Below are positions 1-12,513 of a DNA stretch of 64,000 nt, piece after piece (positions within the stretch are counted from its first letter, which is position 1; each line of letters opens with the position of its first letter). Source of the stretch: Bretschneidera sinensis (taxonomy: Eukaryota; Streptophyta; Magnoliopsida; Brassicales; Akaniaceae); NCBI GenBank assembly GCA_023935145.1, contig CM043698.1, forward strand, positions 18,727,001 to 18,791,000, given 5' to 3'. Under the pieces are notes generated by a model. That model saw only the letters and a list, made by a program, of their open reading frames with translations. It did no database searches and had not been told where the DNA came from. Made by a program: the position numbers and the translations under genes.

Positions 1-661
1 TTTTTATTATTTTAATTAATCAATTAATTTTTTTTAAAATACTCTTACGTTTTCAAAAAGCATCGCCTCAATATTTTGAGATTTACGTCTGTTTCATTAA
101 AACAAAACAACTCACCCAACGACTACACCTTTCAAAACACCATCCAAAATCACATGACCAAATTACTTTTGTTATATAATTGAATGCTAAATAATTATCA
201 ATTGGTTAGCTTTAGAATTCGGAAATATTATATTAATAAATGGCAAAAAAAAATCATATATTTTATAATTATATATTTACAACATTATGAGAATTGAAAG
301 TAAAATATGATTATGTAAATATTAACATATATACAATATTACCCCAATATATATTCTTGTCCCCGCCATCTTCTGAAATCCAACTAAACAACCAAAACAC
401 ATGTATAACTAACACCAGAGTTACGACCAACCTCTCAAGTGATAAAAATTATTGGTTGATTCGGGTTTAAATTTAATTATTTAAATTAAGTGAAAACTTT
501 ATTGATAAATTTTAAGAGTTTAATTGATAATGTTAATATAAGTTTGAAATCAAAAAACTAACATTATCAAAAAAAAATTTAAGATTATCAGTAGAGTTTT
601 TAACTGGTCTAAATCATTAGGTTTAGACCCGAATCAACCAAAAAATCTTTCTCAAGTAAGC

Positions 662-712
<51 letters not shown>

Positions 713-860
713 GGAAGATGTCATGTAATATTATTCAGGGCTTTGAAGTAACTCCTCTCTCCCATTTGAAGTCTGTAGCAATGGGATTGATTCTATTTCT
801 ACCATTGGTGGGAACTCTGCTAATTACTAATAAAATCTCCAAAAGAGTTACCAATCTTAA
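1..860. other. AT-rich intergenic DNA, no gene seen
   Basis: No open frame of note, no RNA gene and no recognisable transposon domain was seen. The stretch is strongly AT-rich. Around 450-640 two segments of similar sequence face each other (a 'ttgattcgggtttaaa'-type stretch and its complement near 620-645), which would fit a small foldback element, but no clear termini were found. Confidence 0.5.
664..709. repeat. (TA)n microsatellite
   Basis: An uninterrupted run of about 23 TA units. Self-complementary and probably length-variable between individuals. Confidence 0.95.
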
Positions 861-1008
861 ATATTGATAAAGACTTTCTTCTTTTTTTTCCTTGTTTCAA
901 CATATCATAAGTTTATTTATAAAAATTAAAAGTTGACAAGAAAATAATTTTTGATCGATTAATCTATTATATCTCTTCCGTTAGAACTTTAACAACTAAC
1001 ATTGCAAG

Positions 1009-1356
1009 TTAACCTTCATATCTTAATACAAGTCGTTGCCTCACAATCAATTCTTTCTTTTCATACCATTCAATTGTGCCCATGAGATAATAATGAGGTT
1101 CTTTAAATTTCAGACTCAATTTAATAGAGTTCTTTGTGTCTTCATCATATACGAGAATATCTATCTCTTTACATTTCCTTAAGTCTTTAATATCTTTCTT
1201 CTTCATTTTTCCCCAAGCAACTTTCCAGTGATCTATCGTTGTACTCTTTGTAATCCTCAACTGAATAAAGTTCTCTCGAAAAAGAACGGGAAAAAAGACC
1301 AATTGAAGACATCTTAATAGGAAAAGAACAGAAATGATCCTTTGAAGACATCTCAA
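1009..1356 (-). pseudogene. B3-like small gene, copy A (5' part lost)
   Basis: The C-terminal half of the minus-strand frame (reading through DILVYDEDTKN, KLSLKFKEPHYYL and YEKKELIVRQR to the stop) matches the intact B3-like ORF at 11633-12013. The N-terminal half does not: it is unrelated sequence, so the 5' end has been deleted or replaced. The match covers the late beta-strand region of the predicted B3-type fold. Upstream (to the right on this strand) lie two 221-bp tandem repeats rather than the normal promoter flank, which reappears only near 2340. This is best read as a broken member of the local family. The B3 assignment is from motif spacing, not from a search. Confidence 0.55.
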
Positions 1357-1559
1357 ATAATGTCTTAAAATAAAAGAGATTAAAAAGAAGTTTCGTTTAA
1401 TATTGTTGTTGTGTGAATCACATGAACAAACTTAGTGATATATAGGGTCTAAGAATCCAGTACCTAATATATTGACTTTTTATAAACAATAAATAAAGAA
1501 TTTCATTGTTTGGGTTTTTATTCTTTGGGAGTGCACATAAACTAGCTTATTGTTATCTT

Positions 1560-2001
1560 GTGAGAATTAATTGCATCGTAACGGAATGAAATCGCTTCTC
1601 AAAGACAATGTATTAATTTCTGTGCATCGGTATTTTCTTTTCAATTCTGACATCTTTTGTGAACATTATAATTTTTTTACTTACTTTTTTGTTCAGTCAG
1701 TTTTTTAATTATTTGACATTCCACTATTTTTTTCCAACATACCATATAATAGAATGCTAGCATAATATTCAATAAAATTTGTGAGAACCAATTGCATCGT
1801 AGCGGAATGAAATCGCTTCTCAAGACAATGTATTAATTTCCGTGCATATGTATTTTCCTTTCAATTCTGACATCTTTTGTGAACGTCATAATCTTTTTAC
1901 TTAAACTTTTTGTTCAGTTAGTTTTTTAATTATTTGACATTCCACTATTTTTTTCTAACATGCCATATAATAGAATGCTAGCATAATATTCAATAAATTA
2001 A
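1560..2001. repeat. 221-bp direct tandem duplication
   Basis: Two adjacent copies start at 1560 and 1781, each beginning with a 'gtgagaa...ttgcatcgta' type segment and ending with 'gcataatattcaataaa'. They differ by scattered substitutions and small indels, so the duplication is not recent. No coding potential was seen in the unit. Confidence 0.8.
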
Positions 2002-2329
2002 TTGTTTCTCATAAAAATAAAAACAAAAACAAAAACAATGTTGTTAGGAAAACTATATATAATCATAATTCACAAGATTTAATATTGTAAGCAATCTAAA
2101 GACAAAAAGAACCTTACAAGATTTTATAATTTCTTTTTCTTTTTCATTTTGGATTTTCTTTGATGGAGCATTTAGGTGTTTCTGGAGCTGAATCTTGCTG
2201 GAATTTCTGTGATGTGTTTGAAGCTCAGTTTGCTGGTGTTGTCAGATTTTAATGGGGCACATTTCAACTATGGGGCAGCCTTTCCTTATGTTCGTGTTTT
2301 CCTGGTGTGAGGGGAGTATATGTATATTG

Positions 2330-2970
2330 GTAGAAGCATACGCACTGTTGGAATTTGAGTCAACGAATATCCCAGCAAGAATGGAAAGAATATTTACATG
2401 ATTAGCCTATACAAGGTAAGAAAATATTACTTTAAATTCAGATATTGATAAGCCATTCAATTATAAGATACTGATAAGTACAAATGCTAATATATTTTTT
2501 ATCTGATTCATAGTTATTTTTCTATATTAGAGACCCTCAAATATACCAAAAATATTAGAATGTAATTAATAATTTTAATTAGAATGTAATTATGATCAAT
2601 TAACGGTTTAGATTTTGTTCAGTTATATTGTTGAAAGTCGATTCAATTGTTTTATCATATAAAATAACATCTTATCTAATTGTATGGTTGACGTGATAGC
2701 CAAATCTTCCGTTAAAAACACAATCGGACATAATTTCAATTGGAAAAGATCCCAAACCGTTCGACACCAACCCAATCTCAGGTGATAGCTGCATTTGCCG
2801 ACTTTGCGATCTCCATGACTGTCAGAGAAACATAAGAGTTTGGCACATAGGGATCAATCAATTAGATACCATCTATTCGATTAGTTATAAAATTATGGAT
2901 CCAAAACCATAATTGTACAAGTGGTAAGGATCAATTTATATGATACCAAAAATATAAAATAGGATAAAAA
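2330..2970. repeat. Upstream flank of the B3-like module, diverged copy
   Basis: The 'cccagcaagaatggaaagaatatttacatga' region and the following sequence, including the segment near 2760-2960 with 'gatctccatgac' and 'aagagtttggcacatagg', recur at about 8430-9700, 12170-12400, 35810-36040 and 40540-41560. It is the sequence that normally lies upstream of the minus-strand B3-like genes, so a whole module was duplicated, not only the ORF. No gene is visible inside this copy. Confidence 0.6.
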
Positions 2971-3049
2971 ATTCTCGATTTTTTTATCAATTTTTTAACG
3001 CACTCAAAAAGAGAAGGTGATGTGTCTCTATTAATTACTATAGCTTGCA

Positions 3050-3425
3050 AAACCCAGATTGATTTTGCAGCTTTTAAGTCAAATATCCAGGTTGTTGCAC
3101 ATCAACGGATCTGCCAGTAACTTCTTGCTCAAAACTTTAGCCACATTAGAGGGACCCTATATGAAATATGCAAGGGAATCAATGAATTCTTTGAGTGTAC
3201 GTAACATACTTTAAAAGATTTAGCTATTGGGAAGGAAATATGTGTGCTGATTCTCTTACTAATGCTGCTGTTGACAGTCCGAATGAGCTCAAGATCCTTC
3301 GTACTCCTCCTTCAGGCATGTCAGTTTTGATTCGGGCATATATGCTTTAGGCCTCTGTACGTTTCCCTAGAAGGGGGAGAGTGCCTTAGTTGTTCTTGTT
3401 TATTTGCTTTTTTGTTTTGTCTATA
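3050..3425 (+). pseudogene. LINE-type RNase H domain remnant
   Basis: In broken plus-strand frames the sequence reads like the end of a plant LINE/RVT_3 RNase H domain: a segment of type NFSHIRGTLYEICKGIN, then after a frameshift GNMCADSLTNAAVD, the usual 'GN..AD.L...A' signature near the C-terminus. At least one frameshift and a stop separate these pieces, so it is dead. No poly(A) tail or target duplication could be identified. Confidence 0.5.
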
Positions 3426-3600
3426 AGAAAAGATCTTCTCGGATAATCTGCAGAATCAACAACAATAACAGCAACAAAACCAGACCAACAAACATAATCA
3501 AATCAAATTAAAACCCGCTTTCCCATACTTTTCTATACCCCCTTCAACTCCATTGCTAAATTTCTTCAATTGTTACCTTCTCATCTCTATTATATGCAAG

Positions 3601-3985
3601 TGTTGAGATACTCTTTAAATCTCACATCAGAGTAAAGTGTTATTGTAAGTTATTTTAATCTCACATCGTCTATGTACCAAAAAAATGTAAATGCTAGTTA
3701 TTATAAATATGAGCATAAACAGAGTTCTTTCACCCTTATTTCTTAACTAGAAATAGTTGGTTAAGATGAGAGTTAGCAACCAAACATCAAAATGGAATCC
3801 AAGGGTTGGGTGAATATTGAGTGTATTGAGGCTTTGGTTTGTGAGAATAGGAAAAATTTTCACACAGTTTTGTCTAGAAAAATTATGTATTGTGGTGTAG
3901 TGAGTTTTAGCAGCTTTCTTTTATCCAAAAATTACAAAAAATAGTATCGAACCACATTAAAAATTCTTATATATTTTTTTTTGTT
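3601..3985 (+). mobile_element. Solo-LTR-like repeat
   Basis: Begins TGTTGAGATACTC and runs to about 'aaaaattcttatat'. A second diverged copy lies at about 46471-46880 inside a copia relic. The TGTTG start and the presence of two dispersed copies without attached gag or pol fit a solo LTR. The ...CA end and target duplication are not clear, so the right boundary is approximate. Confidence 0.5.
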
Positions 3986-3989
3986 ATTA

Positions 3990-5560
3990 TAATTACGTAG
4001 TTGTTTTAGAATGTTAGAATTCCCATAAGCAAAACCCATTTTTTTTGGCTCACTTTAGGCTTTATCATTTCTTAGAATAGCCTCATTACTAGGAGTCAAA
4101 GAGTACCACAAGATGACCGAAAATAGCCATCTTCACAAAGACCATGTTGTGCCTTTCTGGTCAGCAATAAGCAAAGTAATGTTTCCGACACGTGTTGGGA
4201 AGTTTCGACCTTTTCTTTTTTTGATTCTTGCCTTCTCTTGTGTGACAGTCTTAAAATGAGGGTCAAATTTTGGTATCTCATATCGGTTAGAGAGAATATG
4301 ATTGTTCTTTGCGCTATCCAATCTAACTCAAGACTTAAACAATAGTAATGGAAAAGCTATCATATCAAGATTTACAAATTCTCTTCCACTACTCTAAGCT
4401 TTACTTGAATCTTAGACGGTAAGAATTTACAACAATTTAAATAACAGAACTATCAAAGGTTTAGAATCAAGAAAATATCAAGAGTATTTCCAACACTTAT
4501 TTTGTTGGGGAATATTTTGTGAGTAATATCATTTTTTTGAACAATGGAATGCACGAAAAAATCAAGTGCTCGAAAAATCAACTTTATATTTCTTTTTTGG
4601 GATTATTATGTCTTTATTTCTGCGAACATATCATATTATGAATACATTTATTTGTTTGGTATTCAATCAGATTGGAATATGTAATATCATAATAATGGTA
4701 GAAATTGAATGGAATAGTAAGATAAGAAAAACACACAGAAAGACACGAGAGAGAAGGACAAGTTCATTTGTAGGTACATTTAAATCGAGGACAGTTTGAG
4801 TCATTTGTTTGTTGATGTTGAAAGGTAATCCTTAAACCAATTTAAATGGCAATTTATTCCATATCATAAATGTATTAAGAAATAATTGATTCAATTATTT
4901 TTAAATTAAGCTTATGTGAAATAACTCAATCATTTTTTTATACTTTAATAAACTCTTTTGTGCAAGCCATGAAGGATTAAAATTTTTACACAAAACCAAA
5001 ATGTGAAAAAAAAAAATGGAAAGGCAAAGCACTTAGTAAAATATTAAACGAAAATTGATACAGAGCATATTAATAAATACATAGTATTATTTTTAGATAA
5101 GAATTATCGAGTATTGATTTACCGATTATCTCCAAAGAACTTAAGTAGGTGGACCCAGTAATTTCTGTATACCAATTACTCACCAACCACTTCCATCTGC
5201 ATAAAATTTCTCTTTTCTCCTTTTATAACGATCCTTCAAGGAACATGGTGTAAGGATATTTTTCATCAAATTGAAAAACAGTTAAACAAACAGAGAGAGA
5301 ACAGTTAAGAGCCAGAAGCATATATTACTTTTTAAAGCATAGTTTATGCCCTTTTGGTGATGATATTAGCAGAGAATTGGGTGACATGTGTTGAAGCTAG
5401 ACTGATAAATTACTGTTTTAACCGTAAAAAAATATTGTTTGGCATTATATAGAGTAAGGGAAGAGTTTTTGATTGATTATTGGCCCGGATGGCAAAGCTT
5501 AGGTGTTCCCCTATCTTTCCTCATCAGGGAAATAGAAAAAACAGCAACACAAAAGCAAAA
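3990..5560. other. AT-rich intergenic DNA, no gene seen
   Basis: Only short, unsupported frames on both strands (none over about 80 codons) and no similarity to the other modules in the window. No RNA gene was recognised. Confidence 0.45.
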
Positions 5561-5573
5561 CTAACTAGACTGC

Positions 5574-5617
5574 AACACCCACAACCACACCCACACCCAC
5601 ACCAACACCCACACCCA
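5574..5617. repeat. CCCACA-type minisatellite
   Basis: About seven near-identical 6-mers of the CCCACA/ACCCAC type in a row, with one or two variant units. It is a simple tandem repeat with strong strand asymmetry (A+C only). Confidence 0.85.
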
Positions 5618-5619
5618 TG

Positions 5620-6540
5620 TTGCTAAAGAGACTCGGAAAAAAATTGGCAACATCAAACCCAACAAAATAGCAGCTAAACTATTCTGCAGCTATCCAGCAG
5701 CAAGTAAATTCTAATCTGTAGCACCCAGCTGCCAATAAATTCTGCAGCAGCTAAACCAAAATCAACAGCGGCTAAAATTCATATTTCTGCCAAATCAGAA
5801 ACCTTTCCTTAATCTTCACCAGCTTGCATTCCAGAAAATAACTGCAGCCCCGGCAAGGCAAATATCAAACCTAAAACACATGAAGCTCAATCCCAAAGAT
5901 AGAGCAACAACACATAAGAAACCAATCCATCGAAACAAAGCGTACACCGCCACACAGAATAATTGGTCTTTAATAATATGCTTGCCCCAAAGCAATCTCA
6001 ATGAACAATATTTGACACCTCGTAACGGAATCTGACTCCTTTGAATTATACTTTCAAGAAAACCATAAGCCATGACGAAGACTAAAATCTTAAAAGCCAA
6101 AATAGAAGCAAGTGCACTGCCTTGGAGACTGACCCACAGGCACCTCAAATGCACCCAAAAAAAGCAACAACAACACAAGGCCTCCACAAGATGAAAACTG
6201 ACAGAACAAACTATGGAGTGGGAGGGAGAATCAAAACCAGCGAACCATAGGAAACAGGTGATTCAACTATATCAAAATCAAATAAGAGAAACAGTATATC
6301 TCAAATCTAATTCAACTACTCCAGCAATTCTAATTCTTCGTAATAAAAGGAAATTAACTAGAATTATATTACTTGTAAGCAATTAATCATTAGACAAGGA
6401 GAGAGAGCAATGAGCTAATATAAAAGTTGAATCATAGTATCAAATATAATTCCCATTGAACCAGCTTTCTAATGTAAAGTCTCATATTTGCTAAGATCCT
6501 TTTCATCAACAAGAGAAAAAAAAAATAAGAAGCCTAGTCT
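5620..6540. other. Noncoding stretch with a hydrophobic minus-strand frame, no supported gene
   Basis: A 123-codon frame at 5816-6187 on the minus strand is Leu/Phe/Cys-rich and resembles no family I know. A minus-strand reading of CAGC-rich plant DNA easily gives such hydrophobic frames. Nothing else was seen here. Confidence 0.4.
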
Positions 6541-6619
6541 ATTTCTCCTCTTTCATTAGAAGTTTAATAACCAATATTGCAAAGTGACCTTTATATCAAT
6601 CCAATCCACTTTCCCACCG

Positions 6620-7027
6620 TCAATCCTTTTTCTGATACAATTCAGTTGTATCTTTAAGATAATAATAAAGTCTTTTAAATTTCAATTTTAATTTAAAATA
6701 ATCATTTGCGTCTTCATCATATGTAAGAATATCTATGGCTTTACCATCTTCTAAGCCTTTGCCGTCCTTCTTCTTCAGTCCTGGAATAATATATGTCGCA
6801 ACTTCTTTTACAAGGAAACTAATGTCACTTTTGCTCTGCATATCATCCTCTGAGATAATTCTTTTAAATTGCCAATTCTCATTCCCAAACATCGATTCCA
6901 GTACTCTATCAATATCTTCCGGGCACATTGTGACAAACTCCATGGAAGAAAGAGGACTAGAAAAAGGATCGTTTGAAGAATGTTTTCCCCTTTGATACCA
7001 TGTTAAAATAAAAGAGATGGAAAACAA
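6620..7027 (-). pseudogene. B3-like small gene, copy B (C-terminal frameshift)
   Basis: The 135-codon frame matches the intact family member at 11633-12013 over MFGNENWQFKRIISEDD, FLVKEV.. IIPGLKKKDG, AIDILTYDEDAND and LKLKFKRLYYYLKDTTELY. Like copy F, it stops at '..KKD' because the A/T homopolymer after the ELY codons is one base shorter than in copy D, which removes the final beta-strand region (GLIVPQRIGFRYEG... in D). The N-terminus here also differs (extra ~25 residues, SSMEFVTMCPEDIDRVL in place of MSGYDSDEAML). Either a diverged gene with a shortened end or a pseudogene. Confidence 0.55.
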
Positions 7028-7879
7028 ATTTTGTGCCCTATTGTTTTTGTGTGAATCACATGGACAAGAGTTATATATAGAGTTTTAAGAATATAAGAAC
7101 CTAATAGACGTAGGAAAACTAAAGCTACATGCAATTGGGAAACTAAAACCAATTAGGAAACTAATACATATTACATACATAAGACAAAATTAAAGTTACA
7201 TCCAATCAGGAAATTAAAACTAAGTAGAAAACTAATATGCTTAAAGTTTTGTTATGAACGGCACATGGGAACCCAAAAAACTAGTTGTTTCTCATAATAA
7301 AAATAAAAACCCAGTCCAACTAAACTCATTATGCTGTTAGGAGAACTACATAAAATTATAATGCAAAACATTTAATATCGTAAAAAATCTAAAGACAAAG
7401 GAATAAGAAAAGAAAATGCACCGTCATGAAAAATCTAAATAAATCTCTAAATTACGTGATTTTTTAATCATAACTAACCGCATTGCTTTTGATATCAGGT
7501 TAATTAAAGCAAGATATATAACTTTATTCATGATATTATGGTTGAATCATAATCTTTGAGAAAAAAAAAGTCAGGAATAAAATATGTAGTAATAAATAAA
7601 TCAATAACATGTAACAAAAAATTGAAATAAATTATAATTCAGTAAAGTAAAACTCACATAAACTTTGTTCAAATCACTAGAATCAGAACAATTTGATAGG
7701 TCTACAAGATCTTCCTCTCTTTTTTTTTTCCATTGATAAACTTTAGGATGAATCCAATTATTTTTTTATTGCAAGAGAAAATCAACTTATATTATATACA
7801 TAGATACAAGATCTTGGGAGAAATCAAATCTTTGGTGGGAGATTTTCTTTCCTAGTCTATCACATCTCTCAAGTTAAAA

Positions 7880-8260
7880 TTTTAACAACTAACATTGCAA
7901 ATTGACCTTTGTATCTAAATCTAATCCATTACTCCACAGTCAATCTTTTCTTTTAATACAATTAAATTGTGTACCTAAGATAATAATAAAGATTTTCAAA
8001 TTTCAGCTTTAATTTGAAAGAGTCTTTTGTGTCATCTTCATATACGAGAATATCTATCTCTTTACCATCCATCAAGTCTTTGTCTTCCTTCCTCTTCAGT
8101 CCTGGATCGAAGAATATGTATATCAACTTTGTCTACAAGAAAAACAGTGTTATATTTCCTCGGAAATTATCCTTTGAGATAATTCTCTCAAACAGCCAAT
8201 CCTCATTCCCAACGATAACATTGTTTCATCGTTATGGTACCCGTTCATTTTGACACAAAT
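7880..8260 (-). pseudogene. B3-like small gene, copy C (broken)
   Basis: Same family as 11633-12013 read on the minus strand, recognisable from the 'tcatcgttatggtacccg' start region near 8228 to the C-terminal region near 7900. Frameshifts split it: the central segment has an insertion near 8105-8115 and base losses near 8158. The start region is partly duplicated, since the bases near 8215-8270 recur at about 8277-8330. Clearly nonfunctional. It lies only about 1 kb from copy B in the same orientation, so B and C form a local tandem pair. Confidence 0.65.
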
Positions 8261-8544
8261 CTGATCGTATCTCCAATATATAACATTGCTTCATCGCTAC
8301 GGTACCCACTCATTTTGACACTAATATGATTGTATCTCCAATATAAAGAGTGTCTTTGTTGCACCAACTTTCACTAGAAGCTGTCCTTTTTTTTCTTACC
8401 ATTTCCACTTCCTAGGGCTAAAATTTCAATCAATGAAATTCCAGCAAGAATGGAGAGAATATTTACATGTTTTTCTCTATATAAGGTAAGAAAATATTAC
8501 ATTAAATTCATTTTTTGATAACCCATTAAATTGTGGGATAGTAT

Positions 8545-9099
8545 AAGTTCAAGGGATTGTACACGAGGTCCTTGAATTATTAGTGTGTAGCGCTTAAATC
8601 CTCATTCTGTCAATTTGGCATCTATCCGAATTTTTCAAAATTTCAATTAATTGCAATGTTGTCCTTTCAAGAGCATTACTCATTTAACGAAATTTTCTTA
8701 AAATCTTAAAAATAAAATGAATTTCATTATGAAATTTTGTACACATGCAAATATTAATGTGGTATATCATAAGAAAAAGATCTAAGAATTTTTTAGTTCT
8801 AAAACTATCTTTTCTTATTATCTTACTATTAAATTTGAAAAGCACAAAAACATAGCATAGGAGTGAAAAATTCTCACAAACTATTAGATGATATCTAAAT
8901 GGTTTCTATAGTTTATTAGAATCTTATTTTGATGTATTCAATCATTTCTAATTGAAAACATATGCATTAAATTGATAAAGATGATAACGTTACAATTAAT
9001 TAAAAATTTATGAATCTTTAATGTTAAATTTATAATTTAAAAACATAAGTGACAAGTGCCTATAGTTTAAAGATGGTTGATGCAACTTCCCTTGAATTC
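8545..9099. mobile_element. MITE-like repeat, complete copy
   Basis: A noncoding element of about 550 bp with imperfect inverted ends: the left end has 'ggtccttgaattattagtg' and the right end carries the diverged complement near 9050-9095. A second complete copy lies at about 40659-41210, and left halves lie at 12279-12513 and 35930-36140, where copia relics begin. There is no ORF. The superfamily is not clear; the inverted ends are only moderately similar. Confidence 0.45.
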
Positions 9100-10935
9100 A
9101 GATACAAATGTATTTATGATCTGATTCATAGTTTTGTTTACATATTAGAGGTCGATAAATGTGCAAAATATCATAATGTAACTAATGCTTTTAATTAGTA
9201 GCACTTTTGTCCCCCGAGTAACTAATGCTGAATGCACGTTTGTCAATATATGTACAAAGTCAACCACTTAGTTGATTTTGTTTTTTATGGTTTACTTGAT
9301 GGGCCACACGACCGACCTCTCCCCATTCAATACGGATTACAATCCTCTTTATTTAAAAATTAAAATAAAGTTAAGTTTATGGTAAAATTAAATGATACAT
9401 CAAGGAGAATATTCAAGTTCAAATTTGTCAATGTGACATTTAATTTCACCATGAACTTAACTTCCATTTCAATTCTTAAATAGAGAAAATCGTGATCCAT
9501 TCAACACCACCTCAATCTCATATAAAAACTTGAGTTGCTCACTTCTCATTGACAAGTCAGAGACACAAAGATTTATTGTGCTGAAGTATCAATGAGTTAG
9601 ATACTATCTGTTTGCCTAGTCAGAAATTTATGGATCCCATATGTATAAAAGCAGTAAGGATCATTTACATGATACCTAAATATAAAATAAGGAAAAAATC
9701 TTGATTTCTTTTGTTTTGGGGTAAAATTTTTAAAACTTTGGATAGAATCAGCAATATTCTAGGAGTATTGAATAATTTCTATACTCCAACGTCACGTTTG
9801 GTTCAATTCAATTACAAGATAATTGCATGATAATTCAATTCAAGTTGAATTAGGAGCTAATTCCATTGCTTCGTTGGCTAATGAGACCGGAATTAGCAAT
9901 TCAATTCAAACTCTTATTCTAATTGGGCTATGAATTAAATTACAACCTCTACCGGTGGTAATTCTATATTCAAGCGTGCTTGAATACACTTCTAACACCA
10001 ATGGGATAAAAATACTCGGGAGATTATTCCAAAACTACTAGCCCTCTAAATCTACTTAACATGGTTGTTCTCTCTCAAAGAGGGATGATTTTGAGATTGT
10101 TAAAGGTTTTCAAAAGTACAGTAATAAAAGTGTTGCGTTAAAAGTTGAGTCAAAAGTTTTATAGGGCAATCTCAATATAATGTTGGGTAAACTACATTTT
10201 CAAGTTATTTTCAATAATTAAAATATTTAATAAAATTAGTTGTGAAAGTGTTGTAGTTATGTAAAATATCTAAATAAACATAATATGATAGTATCTCTAT
10301 CATTGGAAAGAGCAAAAAAAATCTTTTATTTATGCAAAGAATTTTCATTTAGTTAAATGATATTTTTGAATATTTTTAATAATCATTATTTTTTCGTACA
10401 CTTCAAAACATAGCATCGTGTGCAGCACTCTTTGAGTAGCTTTGAGAAATTCTTTTGTATCACAACTTTTGCTGACACGGTTAATAATTAAATTTTTATG
10501 ATTAAAAATACAGATTTTGTCATCCTACCGTAATACCAAACTTAATGAAAGTTCCGGAGCATACATTTACAAGCATTAACAATGCTTCTGTTACTTTCAT
10601 CACTAAAAATGTATCTGTTACTTCTATCATAAAAAATGTGTGTATCCGAAAAGATATGCATTGCCCAATAAATACTGATAGGAAACACTAAAAAAATGAG
10701 GGTAAAAAGTGATTAAATTGTTTATAAACAATGACATGCTTTTGAGCATTATACACAGAACTTATCTATTTCCTTTTACAGAGAAAACATAATCAATATA
10801 TAATTAACAAAAGTACAGTAGTTGTACAATCAGGTCACTAACACAATCATTAGTATGAGAAGTGTAACTAACCTTCATATGCCTAAATGAAAAGGAAAAG
10901 AAATACATTGTCATGAAATAATGTAAATAAATTTC
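9100..10935. other. Noncoding DNA made of module flanks
   Basis: No gene. Segments recur elsewhere: about 9480-9700 resembles 2740-2960 and 41340-41560, and about 10560-10870 resembles 32905-33150 and 42465-42700 (the 'catacatttacaagcattaac' region). It is part of the duplicated unit that carries the B3-like genes. Confidence 0.5.
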
Positions 10936-11232
10936 TTAATCAATCGGTTTTCTTTTTCTTTTCTTTTTTTTGTGAAGAAATGCTGAAACTTCATTACTAA
11001 GAGCAATGCTCCAATACAATCGAAGGAAAGGAAAACTCAGGAGGGGATTCAACCTATTCACCACAGTTAACGCATGCTTAGCAAAAACATGGGCAACAGA
11101 GTTTACTTTTCTATTCACATGAGATGAAGTCCAGTTATCCAAAGAAGATAACATAAACTTAATGCCTTCAACAACTGGCCCCATGGTTGCAAGAACATAA
11201 TCATGCGATTTTTTAATCCTAGCTAACCACAT
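10936..11232 (-). pseudogene. LINE RNase H domain fragment
   Basis: The 98-codon minus-strand frame contains VNRKVNSVAHVFAKHAL, which matches the conserved 'R..N.VAH.LAK.A' C-terminal segment of plant LINE / non-LTR RNase H domains (RVT_3). The upstream part (MWLARIKKSHDYVLATMGPVVEGIKFMLSS... region) fits the preceding helix. The N-terminal catalytic part is missing, so this is a 3'-end fragment, as LINE insertions usually are. A more damaged paralogue lies at 39360-39655 with the same neighbours, so it was copied together with the module. Confidence 0.6.
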
Positions 11233-11632
11233 TGCTTCTTTTTTTTTATCATGTTAATTAAAGCAAGATAACCTTATTCATGATATCATGTTTGAATCAT
11301 AAACTTTGAGAGAAAAAAAGTCATAATAAAATATGAAGTAATAAATAATGGAATAACTACTAGCAAAAAAGTAAAATAAATCGATATTGAATAAAATTAT
11401 AATTCAGTAAAGTAAATCTTACATAAAACTTTGTTTGAATCACTAGAATCAGAACAATTTGATAGTTCTACAAGATCTTCCCCTTTTTTTCCTCTAAAAA
11501 ACTTTAGGAAGAATCCAATTATTTTTCTTTTTATTGCAAGAGAAAATCAACTTATATATATTGTTTTATACATGATCTTGGGAGAAAGCAAATCTTTGGT
11601 AGGAGATTCTCTTTCCTAGTCAATTACTTATA
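11233..11632. other. Short noncoding gap downstream of the B3-like gene
   Basis: AT-rich sequence with no coding signal. It is closely similar to 39655-40030 and about 7480-7870, where it occupies the same place relative to the B3-like copies, so it is the 3' flank of the module. Confidence 0.5.
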
Positions 11633-12013
11633 TTAGGTTAAAACTTTAACAACTAACATTGCAAATTGACCTTCATATCTAAAACCAATCCGTTGCGGTA
11701 CAATCAATCCTTTTTTTTCATACAATTCAGTTGTGTCCCTAAGATAATAATAAGGTCTTTCAAATTTCAACTTCAATTTGAAAGAGTCCTTTGTATCATC
11801 ATCATATACAAGAATATCTATCTCTTTACCATCCATCAAGTCTCTACCTTCGCTCCTCTTCAGTCCTGGAAGAATATGAATATCAACTTCGTCTACGAGG
11901 AAAGCAATGACATGTTTACTATGCAAATCTTCCTCTGTGATAATTCTCTCAAACTGCCAATCCTCATTCCCAAACAGCGATAACATTGCTTCATCGCTAT
12001 CGTACCCGCTCAT
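11633..12013 (-). CDS. Small B3-like protein, copy D (longest intact frame of the family)
   Basis: A 126-residue protein starting MSGYDSDEAMLSLFGNEDW. It reads as a single B3-type domain: the FERIITEEDL entry strand (about 23-32), FLVDEVDIHILPGL (40-53), an acidic loop, KEIDILVYDDDTKDSFKLKLKF (about 62-83) and a C-terminal GLIVPQRIGFRYEGQFAMLVVKV strand. This order resembles the DUF313/REM-like plant B3 proteins, which bind DNA in the nucleus, but the conserved WxxF/GD motifs are weak and no second domain is present. The ATG is preceded on its strand by a TATATT-like segment about 20-30 bases upstream. It is the only member with both the full start and the full C-terminus. Functional status is not certain; it may be an expressed micro-B3 or a relic. 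Confidence 0.5.
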   Translation of the reverse strand: MSGYDSDEAMLSLFGNEDWQFERIITEEDLHSKHVIAFLVDEVDIHILPGLKRSEGRDLMDGKEIDILVYDDDTKDSFKLKLKFERPYYYLRDTTELYEKKGLIVPQRIGFRYEGQFAMLVVKVLT

Positions 12014-12278
12014 TGTGACACTAATATGATTGAATCTTCAATATAAAGGGTGTCTTTCTTGCACCAACTTTCACAGGAACTTATGTCGCTTTTTTTCTTA
12101 TCATTCGATTTCTAGGGGAGTAAATATATACTGTTAGAAAGAAATAAACTGCTAAAATTTGAATCAATGAAATCCCAGCAAGAATGGAAAGAATATTAAC
12201 ATGATTTTGTCTATACAAGGTGAGAAAATATTACGTTAATTCAATTTTTGATTGCCAATTAAATTATAGGATACTAAT

Positions 12279-12513
12279 AAGTTCAAGGGATAATAGCACG
12301 TGAGGTCCTTGAATTATAAGTATGTACTACTTAAATCCTCATTCTATCAATTTGGCATCGATTAGAAATCCCTAGCTTCAATTTGTTGTAATGTAACAAT
12401 TTCAAAAGCATTACTTATTTAACAAAAAAAATTTAAAACCTTAAAAATAAAATGAATTTGGTCATGATTTTTTTTATACACATGCAAATATAAAAGTGAT
12501 ATATGGTAAGAAA
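12279..12513. mobile_element. MITE-like repeat, left part only
   Basis: Matches the first ~235 bp of the elements at 8545 and 40659 and stops where the copia relic begins (about 12514). The lost right half indicates insertion or deletion at this point. The copy at 35930 is cut at nearly the same position. Confidence 0.5.

Noticed and set aside
5816..6187. 123-codon hydrophobic minus-strand frame that could pass for a membrane protein.
   Set aside because: No family resemblance, no promoter or flank support, and the composition is what a random reading of this sequence would give.
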